Below are positions 51,249 to 60,929 of a stretch of DNA of 64,000 bases, in pieces (the stretch's first letter is position 1; each line of letters opens with the position of its first letter). The notes under the pieces were generated by a model, which ran no database searches, had not been told where the DNA came from, and saw nothing but the letters and a program-made list of their open reading frames with translations. The position numbers and the translations under genes are program-made. The stretch is from assembly GCA_002329155.1 (NCBI GenBank), contig DCXY01000024.1, positions 62,001 through 126,000 on the forward strand. Direction: 5' to 3'. Source of the DNA: Stenotrophomonas sp. UBA2124. Its GTDB lineage: Bacteria > Pseudomonadota > Gammaproteobacteria > Xanthomonadales > Xanthomonadaceae.

Positions 51249-52493
51249 TCAAAGTCTTCGCGAAAGTTCCTGCCAGTGTTGTTCCAGGGTTTCGCGGTGT
51301 TCGGGAGCGGCAATTGCGATCAGGGCACGGGCCCTGGCGTGGACATCGAGGTGGCGCAGGTCGGCGATGCCATATTCGCTGACGATGCAGTCCGCATCCA
51401 CGCGCGCCAGGCTCACTGGCCCCGCGGGGAGTATCGGGACGATCCTGCTCTCACCCTTCGGTGTGCTGGCCGGTAGCGCAATGATGCCGCGACCACCGGC
51501 CGATTGGCGAGCGCCCTGCAGGAAGTCTGGCAGACCGCCGACGCCGCTGAGCTGCCGCCCGGAAAGAAATTCACCATTCACCTGACCCAGCAAATCCACC
51601 GATAACGCACTGTTGATGGCGGTAAGTCGCGGTATCGCGCCAAGAACGGAATGATCGTGAGTGTGTCCCACCTCACGGAACGTAATGTTCCGTTGTGCAA
51701 TGTCGTATAGCGATTGCGTTCCGAGTGCCACACCCGCCGTGACCGCGTCCTGCGCGGGCGATAGCGCCCCGGCTTCGAGCAGGCCGAGCAGGCCATCGGA
51801 AACCATACCGCTATGTATGCGCAGGTTGCGGCGGCCCTGCACCGCACGCAGAACCGCTGATTGCAGGCGTCCCAGGCCCAGTTGCAGAGTGGCTCCGTCC
51901 TCGACCAGGGTGGCCACCTGTGCGGCCACGGCATCCATCGCGGTGTCCACCGGTGGGTCGGGAATCTCCAGCAACGGCATCTCACATTCGACCGCTGCCG
52001 TGATGCGTGCCAGCGGAATTGACGGACCGCGCGTGCGCGGCATCCGCGGGTTGATATGGGCCAGGATCCGCGCGGCGCGCGGCCATGCCGCGGGCGTGAA
52101 GTCACAGGCCAGGCCGAGCGAGCAGTTGCCGTCATCGTCCGGCGGCGCCACCTGTACCAGCACCGTGTCGAAGGCCACCACCTCGCGCAGCCAGCGCCAA
52201 GTGGCGGTGTAGGTCATCGGCAGGTAATCCACGCGCCCGTCCAGCCATGACGCGCGCAGCTCGCTGCTGAGGAAGATGGTGCGCTGGCGCGTCTGCGGAT
52301 GCAGGCCGGCGAAATCGAAGGTGTTGACCGTGGGAATGTGCACACCGGTGAAACGCAGGCCGGCGCACCGTTCCGGTTGCTGCCGCAGCCACGACTCGAA
52401 CAGCAGCGAGTGCCCCGCGCAGCCCGGCGCGAAGACCTCCCGGCCTTGGGCAAGGTGGTCGAAGAAGGTGTCGGCGTCCAACGGTCGTGGCAT
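51249..52493 (-). CDS. Acetyl-CoA hydrolase/transferase family protein
   Basis: 414 aa with the two-lobed fold of the acetyl-CoA hydrolase/4-hydroxybutyrate CoA-transferase family, which includes the itaconate CoA-transferase RipA. Conserved segments are QLGLGRLQSAVLRAVQ, LRIHSGMVSDGLLGLLEAG and GQVNGEF (E308). Where I recall the nucleophilic Glu of 4-hydroxybutyrate CoA-transferase (an HTEM-type motif) this protein has HSGM (Gly229), so its chemistry may differ. First gene of the leftward operon with the GntR regulator. Confidence 0.8.
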   Translation of the reverse strand: MPRPLDADTFFDHLAQGREVFAPGCAGHSLLFESWLRQQPERCAGLRFTGVHIPTVNTFDFAGLHPQTRQRTIFLSSELRASWLDGRVDYLPMTYTATWRWLREVVAFDTVLVQVAPPDDDGNCSLGLACDFTPAAWPRAARILAHINPRMPRTRGPSIPLARITAAVECEMPLLEIPDPPVDTAMDAVAAQVATLVEDGATLQLGLGRLQSAVLRAVQGRRNLRIHSGMVSDGLLGLLEAGALSPAQDAVTAGVALGTQSLYDIAQRNITFREVGHTHDHSVLGAIPRLTAINSALSVDLLGQVNGEFLSGRQLSGVGGLPDFLQGARQSAGGRGIIALPASTPKGESRIVPILPAGPVSLARVDADCIVSEYGIADLRHLDVHARARALIAIAAPEHRETLEQHWQELSRRL

Positions 52494-52533
52494 GGGCGGT
52501 GATTGCAGGTTCTGGAAGACGGATCATATGATA

Positions 52534-52547
52534 TGTCCGGACAAAGT
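52534..52547. promoter_or_regulatory. GntR operator candidate sharing 14 nt with the site at 6939-6960
   Basis: TGTCCGGACAAAGT, containing the 10-bp palindrome TGTCCGGACA, lies midway in the 120-bp divergent region between the CoA-transferase-family and PrpD genes. An AT-rich dyad ATCATATGAT (52523-52532) abuts it. Best explained as the site of the GntR regulator. Confidence 0.7.
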
Positions 52548-52612
52548 CGGTTATGCTCTTTTCACGCGGTGCCCCCGCGTCCCGCCCGCCTGCAACGAGA
52601 CCACGCCCCGCG

Positions 52613-53962
52613 ATGACCACGCCTGCAGCCACCCTCAGCGAACAGCTCGCCCAGCGCCTGCAGCAGCCGGTGGATACGTCGGCCCGGCAGCGCGCTGCGC
52701 TGCTGCTGGTGGACTGGCTGGGCTGTGCGCTGGCGGCCCTGCGCTACCCACTGGCCACGCAGCTGTGCTCGCTGGTGCAGGCGCAGCCGGCCGGCAGGGC
52801 AGAGGCCTTGGGCGTGGGCCGGCGGGGTGTCGCCGATGCGCTGCTGCTCAATGGTGCGCTCGGCAACGTGCTGGAAATGGACGATGTGCACCGTGGTGCC
52901 ATCCTGCATCCCGGCCCCGTGGTGATTCCGGTGGCACTGGCCACCGCGCAGGCCGAAGGTGCCGACGCCCACGCGCTGCTCGACGCCATCGTGCGTGGTT
53001 ACGAAGCCACCATCCGCGTGGGCCGCGCGCTGGGCCGTGGCCATTACCGCTACTGGCACCCCACCTCCACCGCCGGTGCCTTCGGTGCCGCTGCTGCTGC
53101 CGCTTCCGTGCTGCGCCTGCCCGCCGATGCCGTGGCCGATGCGCTGGGCAACGCGGGCAGCCGCACCGGTGGCCTGTGGCAGATGCGCCATGAGCCGGTG
53201 CCGACCAAATCCCTGCACAACGCCGAGGCCGCGCGCAGCGGCTGGCTGGCCGCGCAGCTGGCGCACACCGGCATGCGCGGACCGCGCCGCATACTGGAAG
53301 GCGAACAAGGCCTGTTCGCCGCCACCGCACCCGATGCCCAGCCCGAGCTGGTAACGGCGGACGAAGCCGATTGGCTGATCCACAGCACCAGCCTCAAGCC
53401 ATGGCCCGCGTGCCGGCATGCGCACCCGGCCATCGATGCGCTGCTCGATGCCCTGCACGGCGTGCAGCCCGAGGACGTGGAGCGCGTGGAGGTGCACACC
53501 TATGCCGAAGCCCTGCGCTTCTGCGACCGCGCCCAGCCGCACACCGAACTGGAAGCGAAGTTCAGCCTGCAGCATGCGCTGGCCAGCATCCTTGCCCATG
53601 GCCGCCCGCAGCTGGCGCACTACACCGCCGAAAGCTGTGGCGATGATGACGTGGTGCAGTGGCGCAGCCGCATCCATCTGGCCGAGGACACCGACTGCAG
53701 CCGGCGTTTTCCCGCGCACTACGGTGCTGCGGTCACGCTGCAGCTGGCCGATCATCGGCAGGTGCAGGCCGCGCGTGTCGATGCCTGGGGTGACCCCGAG
53801 TGCCCGATGTCGGCGGACAATGTCATCGCCAAAGCGCTGGCGCTGGCGCAGTGGGGAGGCGTATCCGCAGGCTTGGCGCAACCCCTCTTTGGGCAGGTGC
53901 AGGCGCTGGCCGAAGGCGGCAGTCTGGACGCCCTGAACTCGATGTTGGCACGGGTGGCCTGA
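52613..53962 (+). CDS. MmgE/PrpD family protein, copy 1
   Basis: 449 aa from ATG at 52613 (MTTPAATLSEQ). MmgE/PrpD fold, the family of 2-methylcitrate dehydratase and cis-aconitate decarboxylase. LLNGALGNVLEMDDVHRGAI and HPTSTAGAFGAAAAAASVLR correspond to the active-site region, with GSRTGGLWQM and KPWPACRHAHPAIDALLDAL later. It may (de)hydrate a branched tricarboxylate or dicarboxylate. The stop overlaps the start of copy 2 by one base. Confidence 0.85.
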   Translation: MTTPAATLSEQLAQRLQQPVDTSARQRAALLLVDWLGCALAALRYPLATQLCSLVQAQPAGRAEALGVGRRGVADALLLNGALGNVLEMDDVHRGAILHPGPVVIPVALATAQAEGADAHALLDAIVRGYEATIRVGRALGRGHYRYWHPTSTAGAFGAAAAAASVLRLPADAVADALGNAGSRTGGLWQMRHEPVPTKSLHNAEAARSGWLAAQLAHTGMRGPRRILEGEQGLFAATAPDAQPELVTADEADWLIHSTSLKPWPACRHAHPAIDALLDALHGVQPEDVERVEVHTYAEALRFCDRAQPHTELEAKFSLQHALASILAHGRPQLAHYTAESCGDDDVVQWRSRIHLAEDTDCSRRFPAHYGAAVTLQLADHRQVQAARVDAWGDPECPMSADNVIAKALALAQWGGVSAGLAQPLFGQVQALAEGGSLDALNSMLARVA

Positions 53963-55353
53963 TGCGATTGACCGAAGCCCTGCTGCAGCACGCGAGCACG
54001 CTGCGCTTTGAAGACCTGTCCGCCGAAGCCGTGGCCGCCACACGCGTGTTCGTGATGGATTCGGCGTCGGTGGGCATCTCCGGCTCCGGCCCGCAGGTGC
54101 CGCTGACCCAGACGGTGCGCCGCAGCGCCGCCAGCTACGGTGTGGGCACCGGTGCGCGTGCATGGGTGACCGGCGAGCCGCTACCTGCGGCCAGCGCGGC
54201 GATGGTCAACGGCTACCAGATACACAGCCAGGAATTCGATTGCGTGCACATGCCGGCAGTGGTGCATCCGCTGGCGGTCATCCAGTCGGCGCTGTTCGCC
54301 GCTGCCGAGCAGCGGGCCAATGTCGATGGTGTGGCGGTGGACGGCAGGGCGCTGATCACCGCGCTCAACGTGGCGGTGGATGTGGCCACGCTGATCGGCA
54401 TCAGTGGCCGCGCGCCGATGCGCTTCTTCCGTCCGTCGATGTGTGGCGCACTGGGTGCGGCGGCGGGCATCGCTCACCTGTATGGCGCGGACGAAACAAC
54501 GCTGCGTCGCGCGCTGGGCCTCACCTACAGCCACCTGTCCGGCACCATGCAGGCGCATGTGGAAGGCTCGCCGATGCTGGCGCTGCAGGTTGCATTGAAC
54601 GCGCGCGCTGCAGTGAGCTGCTGGGAACTGGCGCGCAACGGTTTCCCCGCGCCACGCGAGTTCCTGGAAGGCCCGTTCGGCTACCTGCCGTTGATCGAAG
54701 GCGAGTTCGACACCGCGCCATCACTGCAGAAACTGGCTGCACGCGAGCCGCAGATGCTAACCGTCAGCCACAAGGTGTTCCCGACCGGCGGTGCCGCGCA
54801 CGCCGCGCAGGACATGCTGATGGAGCTGCGCCAGCAGCATGGCTTGAATCTGGAGAACGTGGTGCGAATCGAGCTGCAGGCACCGCCGCTGGTGCGCCGG
54901 CTGGTGGGTCGCCCGTATCAGCCCGGCATGGAAACCAGCTATGCGCGCCTGTGCCTGCCGTACCTGCTCGGCACCGTGCTGCTGGACGGAAAGGTGGGCC
55001 TGTCGGCCTACGCTGCCGGGAAGCTGGCCGATGCACAGCTGGCCGCGTTCGCGCCGAATGTGCACCTGGTGCCCAACGACTGCGAAGACCCCAACGCGCT
55101 GGTGCCGCAGTCCATGACCGTGACCCTGCGCGACGGCACCACGCTGCACAACCACCGTGATGCCGCCATCGGCTCGCCGCAGCGCCCGCTGTCGCGCGCC
55201 CAGCAGCTTGAGAAGTTCCACCACTGCCTTGACCACGCCGCGCGGCCGTTCGATGCCGCCCGCCGTGACGCCCTCATCTCCCACTTCGACCAGCTGCAGG
55301 ACATCGACGATGTCCGCGCACTGGTTGACCTGCTGATCGTCGAGACACCATGA
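53962..55353 (+). CDS. MmgE/PrpD family protein, copy 2
   Basis: 463 aa, starting TGATG-overlapped with copy 1. Only distantly similar to copy 1: MVNGYQIHSQEFDCVHMPAV carries the active-site histidine/aspartate region, then FFRPSMCGALGAAAGIAHLY and SHKVFPTGGAAHAAQDML. Two divergent PrpD proteins made in equal amounts could act in series or as a heterodimer (inference). The stop overlaps the CoA ligase start (ATGA). Confidence 0.85.
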   Translation: MRLTEALLQHASTLRFEDLSAEAVAATRVFVMDSASVGISGSGPQVPLTQTVRRSAASYGVGTGARAWVTGEPLPAASAAMVNGYQIHSQEFDCVHMPAVVHPLAVIQSALFAAAEQRANVDGVAVDGRALITALNVAVDVATLIGISGRAPMRFFRPSMCGALGAAAGIAHLYGADETTLRRALGLTYSHLSGTMQAHVEGSPMLALQVALNARAAVSCWELARNGFPAPREFLEGPFGYLPLIEGEFDTAPSLQKLAAREPQMLTVSHKVFPTGGAAHAAQDMLMELRQQHGLNLENVVRIELQAPPLVRRLVGRPYQPGMETSYARLCLPYLLGTVLLDGKVGLSAYAAGKLADAQLAAFAPNVHLVPNDCEDPNALVPQSMTVTLRDGTTLHNHRDAAIGSPQRPLSRAQQLEKFHHCLDHAARPFDAARRDALISHFDQLQDIDDVRALVDLLIVETP

Positions 55354-56747
55354 CCTACGCTACCTATTTCGAGTCGTTCGATGTCAAGGAGCTGCTCAGC
55401 CAGTTCCCGCTGGACCAGGCCTTCACCGACAAGTTCACGAACATCAGCCGCGAGGAGCTGCGCGCCGAGCAGAACGCCATGTTCCTGCGCTGCGTTGCGC
55501 GTGCGTGGCAGATTCCGTTCTACCAGCGCCTGTGGGGTGATGCCGGCATCACGCCGGAAGACATCAGGAGCCTGGACGACATCACCAAGCTGCCGGTGTT
55601 CGGCAAGCACGAGATCATGGCGTCGGTGGAAGCCAATCCGCCGCTGGGCGACTTCCACGGCTGGCAGGACGGCACCGAGGCCGGCAACAAGCCGCTGGTG
55701 TTCCACACCACCTCCGGTACCACCGGCCGCCCGCAGCCGCTGGTGTTCTCGCCGCATTCGCGCGAAGTGCAGAGTCTGCTGCTGGCGCGGCTGTACCGCT
55801 GGCAGGGCATGCAGCCCGGTGACGTGGTGCACTCGGTCTATGGCCACGGCATGATCAACGGCGGCCACTATGTGCGCGAGGCCGTCACCCATTACACGCA
55901 GGCGCTGTTCTGCTCGGCAGGCACCGGTATCGAGATGCGCTCGGCGCAGCAGGTGCAGCTGATGAAGAACATGGGTGCCAACGTGATCGTCGGTTTCGCC
56001 GACTACATCAAGAAGCTGGCCGACGTGGCGCGCGAGAACGGCCTGGTGCCGGGCAAGGACATCCCGGTGCGGATGATCTGCGGTCACTTGGGCCGCGAGT
56101 CGCGCGAGTCGCTGTCGGCGGCGTGGGGTGGCGTGGAACTGTACGACTGGTACGGCGTGGGCGACACCGGCGCCATCGCCGGCCAGGGCCCCGACCAGGA
56201 CGGCCTGTACCTGATGGAAGACGCGCAGTACGTCGAAATCCTCGACGTGGACAGCGGCGCGCCCGTAGCTGATGGCGAGACCGGCGACATGGTGGTCACC
56301 TGCCTGTACAAGGACGATATCTACCCGATCATCCGCTTCAACACCCATGACGTGACCCGCGTACTGACCACGCCATCGTCGCTGGGCATGAACCTGCGCC
56401 GCATCGAAGGCTTCCTGGGCCGCAGCGACAACATGGTCAAGATCCGCGGCATCAACGTGTTCCCGCAGGCCATGGCGCCCGTGCTGGAAGAACATGCCTC
56501 GTTCGCGGGTGAGTTCATCTGCGTGGCCAGCCGCGACGCCGCAGGCCGTGACGATCTGGCCGTGCATGTGGAAACCCGTGGCGCGCTGGATGATGCCGAG
56601 CTGGCCGCTGAATTCGCTGCCTTGCTGCGCCAGCGCCTTGGCGTTGAAATGAGCATCGTGCTGGCCGAGCCGGGCTCGCTGGCACCGCTCACCGGCATCG
56701 AGGTACGGCAGAAGCCGGTGCGCCTGATCGACAAGCGTTTCGCCTGA
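55350..56747 (+). CDS. Phenylacetate-CoA ligase family AMP-forming enzyme
   Basis: 465 aa, slightly longer than PaaK. The ATP motif is HTTSGTTGRPQPLVF (about 122-136); RESRESLSAAWGGVELYDWY and GVGDTGAIAGQG form the substrate pocket region; the C-terminal subdomain has GFLGRSDNMVKIRGINVFPQ. Members adenylate a carboxylic acid and form its CoA thioester. The operon contains no aromatic-ring genes, so the acid is probably an aliphatic pathway intermediate. Confidence 0.88.
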   Translation: MTYATYFESFDVKELLSQFPLDQAFTDKFTNISREELRAEQNAMFLRCVARAWQIPFYQRLWGDAGITPEDIRSLDDITKLPVFGKHEIMASVEANPPLGDFHGWQDGTEAGNKPLVFHTTSGTTGRPQPLVFSPHSREVQSLLLARLYRWQGMQPGDVVHSVYGHGMINGGHYVREAVTHYTQALFCSAGTGIEMRSAQQVQLMKNMGANVIVGFADYIKKLADVARENGLVPGKDIPVRMICGHLGRESRESLSAAWGGVELYDWYGVGDTGAIAGQGPDQDGLYLMEDAQYVEILDVDSGAPVADGETGDMVVTCLYKDDIYPIIRFNTHDVTRVLTTPSSLGMNLRRIEGFLGRSDNMVKIRGINVFPQAMAPVLEEHASFAGEFICVASRDAAGRDDLAVHVETRGALDDAELAAEFAALLRQRLGVEMSIVLAEPGSLAPLTGIEVRQKPVRLIDKRFA

Positions 56748-56757
56748 GGAAAGCCGC

Positions 56758-58155
56758 GTGAGCAAGGCCGATGCACACCTGCTGAGCAGTGACCTGACCG
56801 CACAGGCGGCGCTGCTCGATGCCGGGCAGCTGGGCTGCGTGGAACTGCTGCAGCAGCAGCTGGCGGCCATCCACGCCAGCCAGCCGGTGATCAACAGCTA
56901 CATCCATGTCGATGCCGAAGGCGCATTGGCGGCGGCGGCCGAATCGGACCTCCGTCGCCAGCGAGGCCAGGCACGCCCGCTGGAAGGGCTGCCGATCGCG
57001 GTGAAGGACAACATCGACGTGGCCGGCATGGTCACCACGGCCGGCATGGAAACGCGCCGGCATGATGCACCGGCCGAGGCCGACAACCCGGCGGTGGCGG
57101 CATTGCGTGCGGCGGGGGCGGTGATCGTCGGCAAGCTCAACATGCACGAAGCGGCGATGGGCGCCGACAACGACAACCCGTTCTACGGCGCCTGCCACAA
57201 CCCGCACCGCCCCGGCCATACGCCGGGCGGCTCCAGCGGCGGCAGTGGCGCGGCGGTGGCGGCGGCGCTGTGTTCGGCGGCCTTGGGCACCGACACCATG
57301 GGCTCGGTGCGCATTCCCGCCAGCTATTGCGGCGTGGTGGGGCTCAAGCCGAGCTGGGGTGCGATCAGTACGCGCGGTACGGTGGCGCTGTGCCGTCGCC
57401 TGGACCATATCGGCCCGCTCACCCGCTCGGCGCGTGATCTGGGCCTGCTGCTGCGGGTGATGGCGGGTTTCGACCCGGCGTGCGCGCAGTCGCGTGACAT
57501 CCATTTCCTGCCCGCCGATGCCGCATCGCTGCGCATCGGTGTGGTCGATTTCGGTGATGCCGCCGAGATCGCTCCTGATGTGCAGGCCGCGTTTGAAGAC
57601 GGCCTGCGCGTGCTCACCGGTCTGGGCCATCGCCTGCAGCCACTGCCGGCGCCTGCATTCGCTTCCGGTCGCGCACGTCGCGCTGGCCTGCTGATGAGTG
57701 AGGCCGAGCTGCTGGTCGAACACGCCGAGGCATGGGCCGGTGACCGCAGCCGGTTCTCGCCGCTGCTGGTCAAGCTGATGTCGTGGGCCGAAGGCCTAAG
57801 CGCCGCCGAACTCGCCGCTGCCTCGCAGCTGGCCGACCGCGCGCAGGTGCAGCTGCAGCAGTGGCTGGCGCAGTGCGACGTGCTGGTGATGCCGACCGCA
57901 CCGCAACGCGCTTTCGCCTTCGGCACGCAGGCACCGGCCAGCCAGGCCGACCTCACCGCCTATGCCAACATGGCCGGCAACCCGGCGCTGTCGGTGCCGC
58001 TGCCGGTGGCCGCCGGTGAACTGCCGGTGGGCATGCAGCTGGTGGGTAGCATCGGCGACGAACTGCAGCTGATCGCATTGGCCGAGGCCTTCCAGCAGGC
58101 CGTGTCGTGGCAACCTGCGCTCCCTGAAGCCTGCGCCGCATGGTGGCCGAAATGA
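56758..58155 (+). CDS. Amidase signature family hydrolase
   Basis: 465 aa from GTG at 56758 after GAGGAAAG. The Ser-cisSer-Lys triad is complete: Lys83 (GLPIAVKDNIDVAG), Ser159 (TPGGSSGGSGAAV) and Ser183 (GTDTMGSVRIPAS). Related to GatA and allophanate-type hydrolases, but no GatBC partners are nearby, so it is a metabolic amidase. In the context of imidase-like proteins it is a second candidate for half-amide hydrolysis. Overlaps the next start. Confidence 0.9.
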   Translation: MSKADAHLLSSDLTAQAALLDAGQLGCVELLQQQLAAIHASQPVINSYIHVDAEGALAAAAESDLRRQRGQARPLEGLPIAVKDNIDVAGMVTTAGMETRRHDAPAEADNPAVAALRAAGAVIVGKLNMHEAAMGADNDNPFYGACHNPHRPGHTPGGSSGGSGAAVAAALCSAALGTDTMGSVRIPASYCGVVGLKPSWGAISTRGTVALCRRLDHIGPLTRSARDLGLLLRVMAGFDPACAQSRDIHFLPADAASLRIGVVDFGDAAEIAPDVQAAFEDGLRVLTGLGHRLQPLPAPAFASGRARRAGLLMSEAELLVEHAEAWAGDRSRFSPLLVKLMSWAEGLSAAELAAASQLADRAQVQLQQWLAQCDVLVMPTAPQRAFAFGTQAPASQADLTAYANMAGNPALSVPLPVAAGELPVGMQLVGSIGDELQLIALAEAFQQAVSWQPALPEACAAWWPK

Positions 58156-59381
58156 AGTTGCTCGAAGGTGTCCGCGTCCTCGACCTGTCCCGCATTCTCG
58201 CCGGGCCATGGGCCACGCAGGTGCTGGCCGACTTCGGCGCGGACGTGATCAAGATCGAGCGTCCCGGCGTGGGCGACGACACCCGCACCTGGGGGCCGCC
58301 TTACCTGAAGGACGCCGACGGCAACGACAGCAGCGAGTCGGCGTATTACCTGTGCGCCAACCGTGGCAAGCGCTCGGTGGCCATCGACTTCACCCAGCCC
58401 GAAGGGCAGGCGCTGATCCGCGAACTGGTCGCGCGCTGCGACGTGCTGGTGGAGAACTACAAGGTCGGCGGCCTGAAGAAATACGGGCTGGACTACGCCA
58501 GTCTGCAGGCGATCAATCCGAAGCTGGTGTACTGCTCCATCACCGGCTACGGCCAGAACGGGCCGTATGCGCAGCGTGCGGGCTATGACGCCGCCATCCA
58601 GGCCATCGGTGGCCTGATGAGCGTCACCGGCGAACCCGATGGTGCGCCCGGTGCCGGACCACAGAAAGTGGGCGTCGCCGCCACCGATCTGATGACCGGC
58701 ATGTACGCGGCCACCGCCATCCTCGCCGCGTTGCGCCACGCCGAACGTACCGGTGTGGGCCAGCAGATCGATCTCGCGCTGCTGGACACACAGGTGGCAT
58801 GGCTGGCCAACCAGGCATCGAACTATCTGGTGGGTGGCGTGGTGCCGACGCGGCAGGGCACCGCGCATCCGAACATCGTGCCATACCAGGTGATGCCGGC
58901 GGCGGACGGTTACTTCATGCTCGCCGTGGGCAACGATGGCCAGTTCGCACGCTTCTGCGAGGTCATCGGCGAACCGGCACTGGCCACCGACCCGCGCTAT
59001 GCCACCAACAACGCGCGCGTGGCGCACCGGGGTGAACTGGTGCCGTATCTGCAGCAGCGCCTGACTACACGTCCGGCCGACGAATGGCTGGCCGCGCTGG
59101 AGAAGGCGGTGGTGCCGGCCAACCCGGTCAACCGCATCGACCAGGTCTTCGATGACCCGCAGGTGCAGGCACGCGGCCTGCGCATCACCCTGCCGCATGC
59201 TGGCGGTGGCGAGGTGGCGATGGTGCGCAATCCGCTGAAGTTCTCGGCCACGCCGCTGCAGTACACGCAGGCTGCGCCGGTACTGGGCCAGCACACCACG
59301 AAGGTGCTGGGCGAGATGCTAAGCATGGATGCCGTGCAGCTGCAGGCCCTGCAGGCGCAGGGCGTGCTTGGCGGCGACTGA
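58152..59381 (+). CDS. CaiB/BaiF CoA-transferase family protein (cluster B)
   Basis: 409 aa from ATG at 58152, overlapping the amidase stop (ATGA). KLLEGVRVLDLSRILAGPWA, FGADVIKIERPGVGDDTRTW and the catalytic Asp179 (VAATDLMTGMYAAT) are typical of the succinyl-CoA:dicarboxylate CoA-transferase branch (closest pattern among the window's three CaiB proteins to SUGCT/FRC types). Probably activates a dicarboxylate with succinyl-CoA. Confidence 0.9.
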   Translation: MKLLEGVRVLDLSRILAGPWATQVLADFGADVIKIERPGVGDDTRTWGPPYLKDADGNDSSESAYYLCANRGKRSVAIDFTQPEGQALIRELVARCDVLVENYKVGGLKKYGLDYASLQAINPKLVYCSITGYGQNGPYAQRAGYDAAIQAIGGLMSVTGEPDGAPGAGPQKVGVAATDLMTGMYAATAILAALRHAERTGVGQQIDLALLDTQVAWLANQASNYLVGGVVPTRQGTAHPNIVPYQVMPAADGYFMLAVGNDGQFARFCEVIGEPALATDPRYATNNARVAHRGELVPYLQQRLTTRPADEWLAALEKAVVPANPVNRIDQVFDDPQVQARGLRITLPHAGGGEVAMVRNPLKFSATPLQYTQAAPVLGQHTTKVLGEMLSMDAVQLQALQAQGVLGGD

Positions 59382-59388
59382 TCCGCGC

Positions 59389-60702
59389 ATGCAGTCGCAC
59401 AGCGGCGAACAGACCAGCAGCTTCCGCGCGATCACCGCTGCAGTGGCAGGCACGGTGTTCGAGTGGTTCGATTTCTTTCTGTACGGCTCGCTGGCGGTGG
59501 TGCTTGGCCGGCAGTTCTTTCCGCCGGGTCATGAAACCGCCGCACTGCTTTCGGCGCTGGCGGTGTTCGGTGCGGGCTGGGTGGTACGGCCACTCGGCGC
59601 GTTGATCTTCGGCCGGCTGGGCGACCGCGTGGGCCGACGCCGCACCTTCCTGATCACCATCGTGCTGATGGGTGTGTCCACCATCGGCATCGGTGCCTTG
59701 CCCACCTATGCGCAGGTGGGGTTGCTCGCACCGGTGTTGCTGGTGACCTTGCGGCTGCTGCAGGGCATCGCCGTGGGCGGTGAGTTCGGCGGTGCCGCTA
59801 CCTATGTGGCCGAGCATTCGACGCCTGCACGGCGCGGGCTCAACACCTCGCTGGTGATGGGTACAGGCACCGTCGGCCTGCTGCTGGCCTTGGGCACCAT
59901 CACCGTGTGCCGGCACCTGCTGGGTGAAGCAGTGTTCGAGCAGTGGGGCTGGCGGCTGCCGTTCCTCGCATCGGTGCTGCTGCTGGCGCTCTCGGTCTAC
60001 ATGCGCCTGCATCTGGCCGAATCGCCCGCGTTCGAGCAGTTGCAGCGCGAGGGCAAGGTCGCACGTTCACCGCTGAAGGAAGCCTTCGGCAACCGCGAAC
60101 ACCTGAAGGCGATGGTGTTGGCGCTGGTGACCATGACCGCCGCACAGGGTGTGGTGTGGAATGCAGGTCAGTACTTCCCGCTGATTTTCCTGCAGCGCCC
60201 ATTGGGGCTGGATGTCGGCACGGCGGGCAAGCTGATGATGTGTGCCTTGCTGTTGGCCGCGCCGTTGTTTCCCTTGGCGGGCTGGTTGTCCGATCGCATC
60301 GGTCGGCGGCCGGTGATCATCAGCGGGTTCCTGCTTGCCGGCACCACGCTGCTGCCGGCCTTCAAACTGCTCGCTGCCAGCGTGCGCCCCGCGCTTTCCT
60401 TCGGCCCGGCGCTGGCTCTGCTGTGGTGGTTGTCGCTGCCGGTGGCACTGGTCTGTGGCCCGGCCTCGGCCTATCTGGTGGAGCTGTTCCCGACGCGCAT
60501 CCGCTACAGCGCCATCGGCCTGCCGTACCACCTGGGCAACGGCTGGTTCGGCGGCTTCATGCCCTTGGCCACCGCGGCGGTGAGCGCGCACTACCACAGC
60601 GACTTCGCCGGCCTGGTATACCCGACGGTGATGGCGCTGCTGTGTGGCGTGCTGGCGTTGTGGCTGATGCCGGAAACGCGGCATCGCGACATCAGGCAAT
60701 AA
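59389..60702 (+). CDS. MHS-family (metabolite:H+ symporter) MFS transporter
   Basis: 437 aa from ATG at 59389 (MQSHSGEQTS). Signatures of the MHS subfamily (KgtP, ShiA, ProP): AGTVFEWFDFFLYGSLA in helix 1, GRLGDRVGRRRTFLIT loop and LRLLQGIAVGGEFGGAATYV. These carry dicarboxylates, citrate-like acids and other weak acids. Last gene of the PrpD operon, so likely the importer of that branch's acid. Confidence 0.88.
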   Translation: MQSHSGEQTSSFRAITAAVAGTVFEWFDFFLYGSLAVVLGRQFFPPGHETAALLSALAVFGAGWVVRPLGALIFGRLGDRVGRRRTFLITIVLMGVSTIGIGALPTYAQVGLLAPVLLVTLRLLQGIAVGGEFGGAATYVAEHSTPARRGLNTSLVMGTGTVGLLLALGTITVCRHLLGEAVFEQWGWRLPFLASVLLLALSVYMRLHLAESPAFEQLQREGKVARSPLKEAFGNREHLKAMVLALVTMTAAQGVVWNAGQYFPLIFLQRPLGLDVGTAGKLMMCALLLAAPLFPLAGWLSDRIGRRPVIISGFLLAGTTLLPAFKLLAASVRPALSFGPALALLWWLSLPVALVCGPASAYLVELFPTRIRYSAIGLPYHLGNGWFGGFMPLATAAVSAHYHSDFAGLVYPTVMALLCGVLALWLMPETRHRDIRQ

Positions 60703-60929
60703 GCACTTACCCCCTCCCAACCTCCCCCTGCGTGCTGCGCCCGCAAGGGGAGGGGCGCAGCCGTTGCCCCCTCCCTGCAGCGAAGCAGAGCGGAGGAGTT
60801 GAGAGCCCCCTCCCTTTTGCGAAGCAAAGGGGAGGGCTGGGGAGGGGTAGAACGTGGTGATGCTTGAATCCCCGGGTGCGCTTCGCTTACCCGGGCTACA
60901 CACGCATCAGATAGCCCCAAAGCCGCGCA
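60703..60929. repeat. REP-like palindromes between convergent genes
   Basis: 60711-60847 holds CCCCTCCCAACCTCCCCCTG, then a hairpin CCCCTCCC..GGGAGGGG set and CCCTCCCTTTTGCGAAGCAA with GGGGAGGGCTGGGGAGGGG. Likely a bidirectional terminator block; no gene. Confidence 0.7.
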
